Positions 39,733-47,778 of a DNA stretch of 64,000 bases are shown here, in pieces. The DNA lies in contig NZ_JAQNDO010000001.1 of NCBI RefSeq assembly GCF_028369105.1, positions 4,556,501 to 4,620,500 on the forward strand. Reading direction: 5' to 3'. The stretch is from Polyangium mundeleinium (GTDB lineage Bacteria; Myxococcota_A; Polyangia; Polyangiales; Polyangiaceae). The number at the start of each line of letters is the position of its first letter. Positions within the stretch are counted from its first letter, which is position 1. The translations under genes were made by a program, and so were the position numbers. A model generated the notes under the pieces. The model had not been told where the DNA came from. It worked only from the letters and a program-made list of their open reading frames with translations, and made no database searches.

Positions 39733-42603
39733 TCATGCGCCGTGCGCGGCAAACCGCGCGGGGGTGTTCGGATCCAGCAAGTACCCTTTGGGGTGGTTCA
39801 CGAGGAGCGCGCCGAGCCCCTCCTTGCGCAAGCTGCTCAGCGCGACCCGAAGGCGCGCGACGGCCGCGCCGGACAAGATGCGCTCGTTCGGCCATCCCTT
39901 CGCTACGAGATCCTTCACGGACATCGGGGCGCCGGGGCGTTCGAGGCGCTGCTCCGTCAAGGCGACCAGGAGGCGGCCGAGCAGGCGCCGGCGCGAGCAG
40001 TCCACACGCCTCCCCGAGGGCAGGCGGAACCACTCCCCCTCGGGATGGACGAGCAGCGCCGCGTCCTCGGCCGCCCGTCCATGCGAAAGGAGCGCGTGTT
40101 CGAGCGAGCGGCGCGCGCGTGTGGCTTCGAGGCGCGGCGGGGTGAGGGGCGCCGCCGCGAGCCGTCGCTTCGCGGAGGCGACGGAGAGCTCCGCGCCCGC
40201 GAGATCGCCGCTGGCCTCGGCCTCGCGGGCGAGCGCGAGATCGAGGTGCCCGCGCAGGTAGTGGATGACCGCGGCGTTCGTGGGCCGCTCCCGCGCCCAG
40301 CTCGGCCGCTCCGCTTCGGCGAACGCCTCGCGCGCGGCGTCGAGCCGCCCGGCCGTCGCCTCGACGCTGCCGAGCCACGCGTGGATGGCGACCTCCATCG
40401 AGTGCTGGTCGCGCAGGCTGACGAGCGCGCGCTTGAAGCTCTCCCGGGCCTCGCTCACTCGCTGCGCCATGAAGAGATGGCTCCCTTGGTGCCCGAGGAC
40501 CACGCCCAGCGTGTAACGATCGCCGATCTCGCCCGCGATGCGGATCGATTGCTCCCAGTACGCCTCCGCTTCGTCCGAGCGTCCGAGCTCGTCGGCGATC
40601 GACGCCAGGCTGCTGAAGCAATTGGCCAGGTTCCGCCGGTTGCCGAGGGCGCGGTGAAGGGCGACCGCGCGCTCGCCGTGCTCGCGTGCCTCTTCGAGGC
40701 GCCCGAAATGGATCTGCGCGACGCAGAGGTTGCCCTCCGCCATTCCCTCGAAATGGATGTCGCCCGCCTCGCGGTGGAGGGGCAGCGCCTTCAGAAACGA
40801 ATCCCGCGCTTCGTCCTGCGCTCCCTCGAAGACCCGGATCACGCCGAGCACGGTCAGGGCGCGCCCCTGGAGGCGGCGATCGTCGGGCTGGATGAGCCCG
40901 CGTGCGCGTTCGAGCGCTGCATGGGCCTCGACCAGACGGCCTTGAAAGAGGTGGACGAGTGTCCGGGTGAAGCGCGCTCGCACGAGCGCGTCGGGGTCGC
41001 GGGTGTGGGTCGAGAGGGCGCTCACCTCCTCTGCATCCGCGAGGGCGCGCGGATAATCTCCCATCAGCCGGTGCACCTCGGCGCGCGCGGCGAGGGCCCG
41101 CGCGCGGAGGTCTGTGTCGAGCCCGGCCGCGCCCGAGGCGCTGAGGACCGCGTCGTGCAGGGCCGCGGCCAAGCGGAGCGGCCCGTGCACCGTGAGCGCC
41201 GGCTGGAGCGCGAGCGCGACGCGCGCCGCCGTGCGCACGTCCTCGGCGCGCGGTGGCCCGATCCGCTCGAACGCGCGGCGGTGCACCGCGAGGAGGTTTT
41301 CCCTTTCGGCCAGGAGCCAGCGCCGGGCCTCGACGCCCTCTGGCCCGTCGGCCTTCGCGGCCCAGAGGCTCGCCTGCTCTTCGTAGTAGGCCGCGTGCCG
41401 CGCGACGGCGGCGCCTTCCGCGCCTCGCTCGCGCAATCGGTCCCACGCGTAGTCGCGGATGCTGAGGTAGAGCGTGAAGCGCGCGTCGTCGGGGCCCTCG
41501 CGCGGCGCCTCGCGCGCGAGCAGCGATCGATCACGGAGCGATTGGAGCACGTCGGCCACGCGCGGGGCGCCCTCGCCGAGGTCGATGACCCGCTCGGCCG
41601 CGTACAGATCGAAGCTGCCGCGAAAGACGGCGCAGTGCGCGAAGACGGCTTGCTCCCAGGGGTCGAGCGCCCTCCACGACGCATCGATCGCATCGCGGAG
41701 CGAGCCGTGCCGCGGCCCGCCGCTCGACGCCCCGCGCACCAGCACGTCGAACCGGCGGCGCAGGTGGTCGAGCAACGTGGCCGTGGAGAAGACGCGCATG
41801 CGCGCGGCGGCGAGCTCGAGCGCCAGCGGCAGGCCGTCGAGCTCGCGCACGAGCGCGGCCGTGCGGGGCGCTTCGTCCGTCGTGAGGGTGTAGCCGTGCG
41901 CGACGAGCCCCGCGCGATCGACGAAGAGGCGGACTGCTTCGGAGTCGGCGACGTCGGCGCTCCCCTGGGGGAGCGGGAGCGGGCCGAGCTCGAGGATCGC
42001 TTCGCCTTCGAGATCGGTTCGTGTCCGCGAGGTGACGAGGAACCGTGCGTCCGGCGCGCGCTCGCGCAGGGCCGGGAGCGTCGCCTGCGCGTGGGCGACG
42101 AGGTGCTCGAAGTTGTCGAGGATCACGAGGACCCGGCCCCGCGCGGCGATCGCGTCGGCGAGCTGCGCGAGCATGCCGGCGCTGTGGCCCGCGGTGAGGG
42201 GGACGTCCAGCGTCGCGCCCAGCGCCCCACAGATGCCATCGACGCCGGAGGCGTTGGTGAGATCGCAACTCCACGCGCCGCCTGGATAAGCTTCGGCGCG
42301 CCGGAGCGCGTACTCGTGGGCGAGCCGCGTTTTGCCTACGCCCGGAGCGCCGAGCACGCTCACCAGGACCTCGGTGGTGAGCCGCGCATGGAGCGCCGCG
42401 AGCTCGGGCTCCCGTCCGATGAACCGCGTCGAGCGAGCCTTTACGTTGGTCCGCGGCGATGGGGACGAGCGCGGCGCGTTTCGCACGATCGTAGCCCAGG
42501 ACTGTAGGGGACGACCAGGGGGGTGTCGACGACGTGCGCCTTTGCGCAGGGTGAGGGGCCGCACGTCGGTGCGGAGGCGCCGCGCGGGGAATCGCGGGGC
42601 CAT
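39733..42603 (-). CDS. STAND-type NTPase regulator with TPRs and a C-terminal winged helix
   Basis: 956 residues. After a disordered start, 'RFIGREPELAALHARL' opens an AfsR/LuxR-MalT-type STAND NTPase: P-loop 'GAPGVGKTRLAHEY', Walker B 'RVLVILDNFEHLV', sensor 'RFLVTSRT' and 'ELDGLPLALELAAAR'. TPRs fill about 430-800. The last 110 residues ('LLGRLLVALTEQRL', 'VKDLVAKGWPNERI', 'VARLRVALSSLRKEGL', 'NHPKGYLLD') look like an OmpR/PhoB-type winged helix. In AfsR/SARP regulators the winged helix is N-terminal, so this order is reversed. It is probably a signal-responsive transcription factor. The start (ATG 42603) is uncertain, and later GTG codons are possible. Confidence 0.85.
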   Translation of the reverse strand: MAPRFPARRLRTDVRPLTLRKGARRRHPPGRPLQSWATIVRNAPRSSPSPRTNVKARSTRFIGREPELAALHARLTTEVLVSVLGAPGVGKTRLAHEYALRRAEAYPGGAWSCDLTNASGVDGICGALGATLDVPLTAGHSAGMLAQLADAIAARGRVLVILDNFEHLVAHAQATLPALRERAPDARFLVTSRTRTDLEGEAILELGPLPLPQGSADVADSEAVRLFVDRAGLVAHGYTLTTDEAPRTAALVRELDGLPLALELAAARMRVFSTATLLDHLRRRFDVLVRGASSGGPRHGSLRDAIDASWRALDPWEQAVFAHCAVFRGSFDLYAAERVIDLGEGAPRVADVLQSLRDRSLLAREAPREGPDDARFTLYLSIRDYAWDRLRERGAEGAAVARHAAYYEEQASLWAAKADGPEGVEARRWLLAERENLLAVHRRAFERIGPPRAEDVRTAARVALALQPALTVHGPLRLAAALHDAVLSASGAAGLDTDLRARALAARAEVHRLMGDYPRALADAEEVSALSTHTRDPDALVRARFTRTLVHLFQGRLVEAHAALERARGLIQPDDRRLQGRALTVLGVIRVFEGAQDEARDSFLKALPLHREAGDIHFEGMAEGNLCVAQIHFGRLEEAREHGERAVALHRALGNRRNLANCFSSLASIADELGRSDEAEAYWEQSIRIAGEIGDRYTLGVVLGHQGSHLFMAQRVSEARESFKRALVSLRDQHSMEVAIHAWLGSVEATAGRLDAAREAFAEAERPSWARERPTNAAVIHYLRGHLDLALAREAEASGDLAGAELSVASAKRRLAAAPLTPPRLEATRARRSLEHALLSHGRAAEDAALLVHPEGEWFRLPSGRRVDCSRRRLLGRLLVALTEQRLERPGAPMSVKDLVAKGWPNERILSGAAVARLRVALSSLRKEGLGALLVNHPKGYLLDPNTPARFAAHGA

Positions 42604-42747
42604 CTTATCGAGAGATTATCGACATCTTATGCGCCGGCGCGTGCGATTCGATCTACGAACGGCAGCCGGGACAATCGTGGACGATTCGAACGACGGGCCC
42701 CGCTTTGCCGCGTGCGCGTTGCTCCTCCACGAAATGAAGGAGACATC

Positions 42748-45477
42748 ATGAACTTCCGTATGGGTTGTCGCGTGGCGACGGTGGTGTTGTGGAGCGCCTC
42801 GGCGTTCGCCTGGATGGGCTGTGGTGATAGCGAGTCGGCGACGGCGGGCGGCACGGGGGGCAGCCCGGCGACGACCGTGGGCTCGGGCGGCGGCGGGATG
42901 GGGGGCATGGGCGGCGACGGGATGGGGGGTGCGGGCGGCACGTCGTCGAGCGGGGGTTCGCTCTGTGGCAGCGGCACGACCGACTGTGACGGCACCTGCG
43001 TCGACACGGCGCTCGACCCGAAGAACTGCGGCGCGTGCGGCAATGCCTGCGCGACGGGCGAGCTCTGCTCGATGGGCACCTGCGGCGTCGTCTGCCTGGG
43101 CGGAACCACGCAATGCGGGGATGCCTGCAAGGACACCTCGGTCGATCCGGCGAACTGCGGCGCGTGCGACCAGGCCTGCCCGGCGGGGAGCGCCTGCCAG
43201 GGCGGCGTTTGCCAGGCGGCCGGCTGCGGCCCGGGGCAAACCACTTGCAGCGTCGGAATGAACCAGTACTGCGCGACGATCAGCATCGACCCGCAGAACT
43301 GCGGCGGTTGTGGCTTCGTGTGCCCCACGGGCCAGGTCTGCTCCGGCGGGCAATGCGCGGCGACCTGCACCGGCAAGACGTCCACCCTCTGCGGCGGCGG
43401 CTGCGTGGACACGGCCTCCGACAACCTCAACTGCGGCGCTTGCGGCCACGCGTGCCCCGCTGGCCAGGTGTGCTCGGGCGGCACGTGCGCCGCGACGTGC
43501 GCGGCCAGCGAGGCCACGTGCGGATCGGGGGCGACCACGCATTGCGCCGATGTCCACGACGACCCGCAGAACTGCGGCGCCTGCGGCGTGGTTTGCCCCG
43601 CGGGCCAGCTCTGCTCGAACGGGAGCTGCGCGTCGTATTGCAGCGGGCTCGCCGATACGAGCTGCAGTGGGCTTTGCGTGAACACGGACAACGACAAGCA
43701 GAACTGCGGCGCCTGCGGGAACGCCTGCGCGGGCATGCAGGTTTGCTCCGGCGAGCAGTGCGGCGACACATGCGCGGCCGGGTACACGACCTGCGGGGAC
43801 GGCGCCGGCGCGTATTGCGCAGAGCTCCCGAACGATCCGCAGAACTGCGGCGCGTGCGGACAAGCGTGCCCGGCGGGAGAGGGCTGCTCGCAAGGCGTCT
43901 GCGCCGCCGCCTGCAATGGCGTCAACGGCACGTTGTGCGGCGGTCTCTGCACGAACCTGCTCAATGACCCCGCGAACTGCGGGAGCTGCGGCTTTGCGTG
44001 CGCGCCGGGGGATGTCTGCGCGGCCGGCCTTTGCGCGACGTCCTGCGCTTTGGGCACGTCCACGTGCACCGTCGGCGCCACGAAGCAATGCGTCGACGTG
44101 TCGGTGGATCCGCAGAACTGCGGGAGCTGCGGGCACGCGTGCGCGCCGGGGGAGGTCTGCTCGAATGGGACGTGCGGGGGCTCGTGCCAGACGGGCTACG
44201 ACACGTGCGGCGTGGGCGCGTCGGCCTTCTGCACGCATCTCGACAACGATCCGAACAACTGCGGCGCCTGCGGCCAGAGCTGCGCGCCGCCGCCCAACGG
44301 GAGCGCCACGTCGTGCACCTTCGGCGCGTGCGGCTTCACGTGCCAGCCGGGATATGCGACGATCAACAATGGCAATACATGCCTCACCCTGAAGAACATC
44401 TCGGCGGGTTCCCATCACACGTGCGGGATCACCGAGAGCGGCGCCGTCATGTGCTGGGGATACAATGTTTATGGCCAGCTCGGGGACGGCACGACGACAA
44501 GCCGCACGTCCCCGGTCACCGTCCTCAACCTGAGCGGACCGGCAACCAAGGTATCGGCGGGGATGCTCAGCACCTGCGCAGTGCTCACCAATGGCAAGGT
44601 GCAGTGCTGGGGGTACAACGCCAACGGCGAGCTCGGAAACAACACGAACCAGAACAGCCTCACCCCGGTCGACGCCCAGGGCCTCACCGGTGTCGTCGAC
44701 ATCCAGTCCGGGTACCTGTTCACGTGCGCGCTGACCAGCGCGGGGGCGGTCGCGTGCTGGGGCTACAATGCCTATGGCCAGCTCGGAAACGGGACCGGCA
44801 ACAGCGCCATCGTCCCCGGGATGGTCGATGGCCTGAGCTCCGGCGTCACGGCGATCGCGGTTGGGCGGTCGTCCGGCTCGGCGGATGGCACGGGCGCGCA
44901 TGCGTGCGCCGTCACCACCGCGGGGACGGTGAAATGCTGGGGGTACAACGGTTATGGCCAGCTCGGTGACAACAGCACGGCGACCCGTCTCACCCCCGTC
45001 GACGTCCTCGGATTGAGCGGCGTCGGAAGCATCGCGACGGGTGGGTTTCACACCTGCGCCCTCACCAAGATGGGCGCGGTCAATTGCTGGGGATACAATG
45101 GCAATGGCCAGCTCGGCTACGCGACGGCCGGTGGCCAGTCCTGGACGTATGGGCCGGTGGTCGGCCTGAGCACGGGTGTTCTGGGCATCGCGGGCGGCGG
45201 GTACCACACCTGCGCCCTGACCCAGGCGAAGAAGACGCTTTGCTGGGGGTACAACGGCCATGGCGAGCTCGGAGACGGGACCACCACCGACAAGCCGGGG
45301 TTGACGGCCGTCCAGGGCCTTCCCGCGGGTGGCCTCCCGGGCATCGTGAAGACAGGGATCTTCACCACCTTCGCGGAGACGGCGGACGGCCGCGTCCTCG
45401 GGTGGGGCTACAACGAACACGGACAGCTCGGGGACGGCACCACCACGGGCCGGAGCCTTCCGACGCCGATTCATTGA
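42748..45477 (+). CDS. Lipoprotein with Cys-rich 'NCGACG' repeats and RCC1-type propeller
   Basis: 909 residues. GAAGGAGACATC precedes ATG 42748. The signal peptide ends in the lipobox MGC. A Gly-rich spacer leads into about ten Cys-rich units (about 70-545) of the form 'DPxNCGACGxxCxxGxxCxxGxC', probably disulphide-bonded. Then come seven RCC1 blades (about 550-905), each with 'CWGYNxxGQLGDGTT' and a preceding 'SAGxxHTCAxT'. Such Cys-repeat/RCC1 surface lipoproteins are plentiful in Polyangiales; their roles are unknown, with adhesion or carbohydrate binding the usual guesses. It has no operon partner and is divergent from the STAND regulator (144 bp). Confidence 0.88.
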   Translation: MNFRMGCRVATVVLWSASAFAWMGCGDSESATAGGTGGSPATTVGSGGGGMGGMGGDGMGGAGGTSSSGGSLCGSGTTDCDGTCVDTALDPKNCGACGNACATGELCSMGTCGVVCLGGTTQCGDACKDTSVDPANCGACDQACPAGSACQGGVCQAAGCGPGQTTCSVGMNQYCATISIDPQNCGGCGFVCPTGQVCSGGQCAATCTGKTSTLCGGGCVDTASDNLNCGACGHACPAGQVCSGGTCAATCAASEATCGSGATTHCADVHDDPQNCGACGVVCPAGQLCSNGSCASYCSGLADTSCSGLCVNTDNDKQNCGACGNACAGMQVCSGEQCGDTCAAGYTTCGDGAGAYCAELPNDPQNCGACGQACPAGEGCSQGVCAAACNGVNGTLCGGLCTNLLNDPANCGSCGFACAPGDVCAAGLCATSCALGTSTCTVGATKQCVDVSVDPQNCGSCGHACAPGEVCSNGTCGGSCQTGYDTCGVGASAFCTHLDNDPNNCGACGQSCAPPPNGSATSCTFGACGFTCQPGYATINNGNTCLTLKNISAGSHHTCGITESGAVMCWGYNVYGQLGDGTTTSRTSPVTVLNLSGPATKVSAGMLSTCAVLTNGKVQCWGYNANGELGNNTNQNSLTPVDAQGLTGVVDIQSGYLFTCALTSAGAVACWGYNAYGQLGNGTGNSAIVPGMVDGLSSGVTAIAVGRSSGSADGTGAHACAVTTAGTVKCWGYNGYGQLGDNSTATRLTPVDVLGLSGVGSIATGGFHTCALTKMGAVNCWGYNGNGQLGYATAGGQSWTYGPVVGLSTGVLGIAGGGYHTCALTQAKKTLCWGYNGHGELGDGTTTDKPGLTAVQGLPAGGLPGIVKTGIFTTFAETADGRVLGWGYNEHGQLGDGTTTGRSLPTPIH

Positions 45478-45492
45478 GGGGGCCCGGCCGTT

Positions 45493-45541
45493 GTCGTTGA
45501 CAGAAGTCAATCATCCATCATGGTGGACATCTGTCAACGAC
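45493..45541. promoter_or_regulatory. Paired MarR-type operator upstream of the SDR-MarR operon
   Basis: GTCGTTGACAGA at 45493-45504 and its exact reverse complement at 45530-45541 form a 12-bp inverted repeat with a 25-bp spacer. Inside the left arm, TTGACAGAAGTCAA (45497-45510) is itself a small palindrome of the MarR-operator kind. The right arm read on the other strand gives TTGACAGATGTCCA, a near copy. TTGACA could double as a -35 element. The operator sits about 50 bp before the SDR gene, whose operon ends in a MarR gene, so autoregulation is likely. Confidence 0.7.
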
Positions 45542-45587
45542 TTGCGGTCGCGCGAGCAGCGCGTCGCCGCTGTCTCGCGGAGGAGCC

Positions 45588-46478
45588 ATGTCCTTTCCAG
45601 GAGCGCCGTCCCGTCCCGTCATCGTCATCACCGGAGCCACCCACGGCATCGGTCACGCCGCGGCGATCGAGCTCGCTCGCCGCGGCGCCCGCCTCGGACT
45701 CGTCGCCCGCAGCGAAGCCAAGGCGCGGACGACGCGTGCAGATATCGAGCGCGCGGCGCCGGGCACCCCGGTGGATGTCTTTCTCGCGGACCTCTCCGCG
45801 CAAGCCGACGTCCGCCGGGTGGCCCGGGAGCTCGACCACGCGTACGACCGCATCGACGTGCTCGTGAACAATGCCGGTCTGCACGCGTTCGAGCAGCGGA
45901 TCACCGCGGACGGGCTGCCGGAGATGGTCGCCGTCAACTACCTCGCGCCCTGGCTTTTGACCCATTGCCTGCGCGACAAGCTCGTCGCCTCGGCCCCTTG
46001 CCGGATCGTCAACGTCGCCTCCGACGCCCACCGCAACGTCCGCGTACTCGATCCCGCGCGCCACCTCTGCTCCACGCAAGCGTTCACCGGAAGGGAGTCG
46101 TCCGAGCATTACGCCCGCTCGAAGTTGATGGATATCCTGTTCACGCAGGAGCTCGCCCGTCGGCTCGCGGGCACCGGGGTCACGGCCAATGCCTGCTGTC
46201 CCGGCCTCAATGCCAGCGGGCTCGGGCGCGAGTCGAAGGGGTTCACGCGGCTCGCGGCCCTCTTCAACCGGGTCGGCCTGTTCCGCCCCGAGAAGGGCGC
46301 TCGTATCCTGGTTCGCCTGGCCCGCGATCCGGCGCTCGAGGGCGTGACGGGCGAATTTTTCTCCACGGTGCGCCTCTTTCAGGCATTTCCTCCTGCGCCG
46401 ATGCGACAGGACAGGGAGCTGCAACGACGTCTTTGGGAAGCCACCGCCGCGCTGGTTGGGGAGGGCGTCTCTCCATGA
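45588..46478 (+). CDS. Short-chain dehydrogenase/reductase (retinol dehydrogenase-like)
   Basis: 296 residues of a classical SDR: 'TGATHGIGHAAA' (NADP-binding TGxxxGIG), 'VLVNNAGLH', the catalytic Ser in 'IVNVASDAH', and Tyr/Lys in 'HYARSKLMD'. The long helix after the active site and the C-terminal extension resemble the RDH/WWOX-type SDRs that act on lipophilic alcohols or aldehydes. CGGAGGAGCC precedes ATG 45588. The stop codon overlaps the ATG of the MarR regulator (ATGA), so it is presumably the MarR-controlled enzyme of a two-gene operon, perhaps induced by an aldehyde or phenolic. Confidence 0.9.
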   Translation: MSFPGAPSRPVIVITGATHGIGHAAAIELARRGARLGLVARSEAKARTTRADIERAAPGTPVDVFLADLSAQADVRRVARELDHAYDRIDVLVNNAGLHAFEQRITADGLPEMVAVNYLAPWLLTHCLRDKLVASAPCRIVNVASDAHRNVRVLDPARHLCSTQAFTGRESSEHYARSKLMDILFTQELARRLAGTGVTANACCPGLNASGLGRESKGFTRLAALFNRVGLFRPEKGARILVRLARDPALEGVTGEFFSTVRLFQAFPPAPMRQDRELQRRLWEATAALVGEGVSP

Positions 46479-46933
46479 GCCGAAAGGAGTGCCGCGAGAT
46501 CGACCGCGAGAAGCTCGTCGCCTCCGTGGGCGAGCAGGTGAGCGCGCTGGTCACCGCCGCTCGAGCCCTCACGGCGGCGGCCTCCGCCGAGCTCCACCCC
46601 GATCTGCAGCCGGCCGCGTTCCATGTCGTGCAATGGATCAAGGCGTTTGGTCCGGCTCACGCCGGGACGATCGCCGAGGGGCTCGGCATGGACAAGAGCG
46701 CGGTGAGCCGGTTGATCGGCGACCTCAAGCGGACGGGCATCCTCCGCGCGACGCCGGATCCGAACGATCGCCGCGCCGCGCTGCTCTCCATCACGGCGCT
46801 CGGTGAGAAGCGGCTGAAGAAGGTTCAGGAGCAAAAAGGGCAGGTGTTCTACAAGCGGCTCGAGCGCTGGAGCAGCGAAGAGCTGGCGACCTTCGCCGAG
46901 CTCTTGCGTCGCTTCAACACGCCGCCTCCGTAG
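46475..46933 (+). CDS. MarR-family transcriptional regulator
   Basis: 152 residues. The winged helix core reads 'HAGTIAEGLGMDKSAVSRLIGDLKRTGIL' (recognition helix around SAVSRLI), followed by the wing 'RATPDPNDRRAALLSITALG' and a C-terminal dimer helix. The Asp/Arg pair of the MarR wing (DPNDRR) is present. It overlaps the SDR stop by 4 bp. The duplicated TTGACAGA-type operator at 45493-45541 is the likely binding site, giving repression of its own operon, relieved by a small ligand. Confidence 0.92.
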   Translation: MSRKECREIDREKLVASVGEQVSALVTAARALTAAASAELHPDLQPAAFHVVQWIKAFGPAHAGTIAEGLGMDKSAVSRLIGDLKRTGILRATPDPNDRRAALLSITALGEKRLKKVQEQKGQVFYKRLERWSSEELATFAELLRRFNTPPP

Positions 46934-46944
46934 CGCGGACGCCC

Positions 46945-46975
46945 GGGGGCTGCGGATCGCCACGATCCGCCCCCC
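46945..46975 (+). terminator. Hairpin after the MarR gene
   Basis: A GGGGG/CCCCC outer stem and a perfect GCGGATC/GATCCGC inner stem with a 5-nt loop begin 12 nt after the MarR stop. There is no strong T-tract, so termination strength is uncertain. Confidence 0.45.
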
Positions 46976-47090
46976 GTTCGATGACGTATCCGCAGGGCGT
47001 GCGCGGCGCGTCTCTCGCGCGCGCAAGGGAGGTTGTTCGACGCGGCCGCGGCGTACGCGGACGCTCCGCGTGGTGCCGAAGGAGGACATG

Positions 47091-47460
47091 CGGATCGAGC
47101 TCACGTTGAAGCCTCTCGCGTCACCCGCGCCCGCGCCCGCGCCGAGGGCGCAGGCGCTCGACGTGTTGCCTCTGTCGCTGGCCATGAACGAGCTTGGTCA
47201 CGCGCGCGTGTCCACCGAGCCGACGTTCACGAAGCAGGAGGGTCCGTTCGCGTACGAGGATCCACCGAGCACGCAGCCGGCGGAGACGCGGAAGACGACG
47301 CGCGGATCGATCGGCGCAGGCCCCGTCGTCGTGTTCGGGGTGGCGTCGTGGATGCCGGCTGTCGGGATCGTGGCGGGAGGAAGTTGGAGGCCAAACGAGT
47401 TCCTCGCACCCAACTTCGCTGTACACGGCGGGGTGGACTTGCGGCCCCCAAGAGGAGACG
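47091..47460 (+). pseudogene. Degraded fragment of a myxobacterial envelope-protein family
   Basis: The frame containing MRIELTLKPL stays open past 47900, but only its first part looks like protein. 'GSIGAGPVVVFGVASWMPAV' followed by 'GGVDLRPP' resembles the beta-barrel-like segment ('VGAGxxxSFGxxP...') of a family of secreted or outer-membrane proteins common in Polyangiales, normally preceded by a signal peptide and several hundred residues. Here the signal peptide and most of the protein are missing, and after about 47460 the translation is low-quality. I read it as a relic, though a short unrecognised gene is possible. Confidence 0.35.
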
Positions 47461-47778
47461 ATGCAGGGAGCGCGTCTGGGCAACCACCTCGCGTCTGTAT
47501 CGCCTTCTCCTGGGGGCCGTTTGGCCCCGATCGACAACACGACGCAATCCTCACCCCCCGGGCGAACGGTACGTTCGTGAATAGAAAGGGGAGAGCGCGC
47601 CCCAACCAGAGTGCCGGCTTGGCGGTTTTTCTCGGCCCGTCTCCCGGAGACCGGGTGGGGAACTCGAGTTCGTGGATCCAGCGCGAACGCGCCCTCCAAA
47701 AACCTGTTCGTCTCAGAACGAGCGACCTGTCAAGCCAAACTCTGCGTTCTTTCCTGCGGGACGTTTGTCTCCGGAAAA

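Larger units (their letters stand above)
46934..47778. other. 845-bp region without an intact gene
   Basis: It begins with a hairpin after the MarR gene and contains the relic described at 47091-47460. The remainder (about 47460-47778) has lower and uneven GC with several short overlapping ORFs in all frames; none is protein-like. It ends at the stop of the convergent kinase gene. This is the longest gene-poor stretch of the window and looks like decayed coding sequence. Confidence 0.5.

Noticed and set aside
42616-45510. 964-residue minus-strand frame opposite the Cys/RCC1 lipoprotein gene
   Set aside because: Low-complexity Arg/Ala translation caused by repetitive codons; the plus-strand gene has a perfect ribosome site, signal peptide and repeats.
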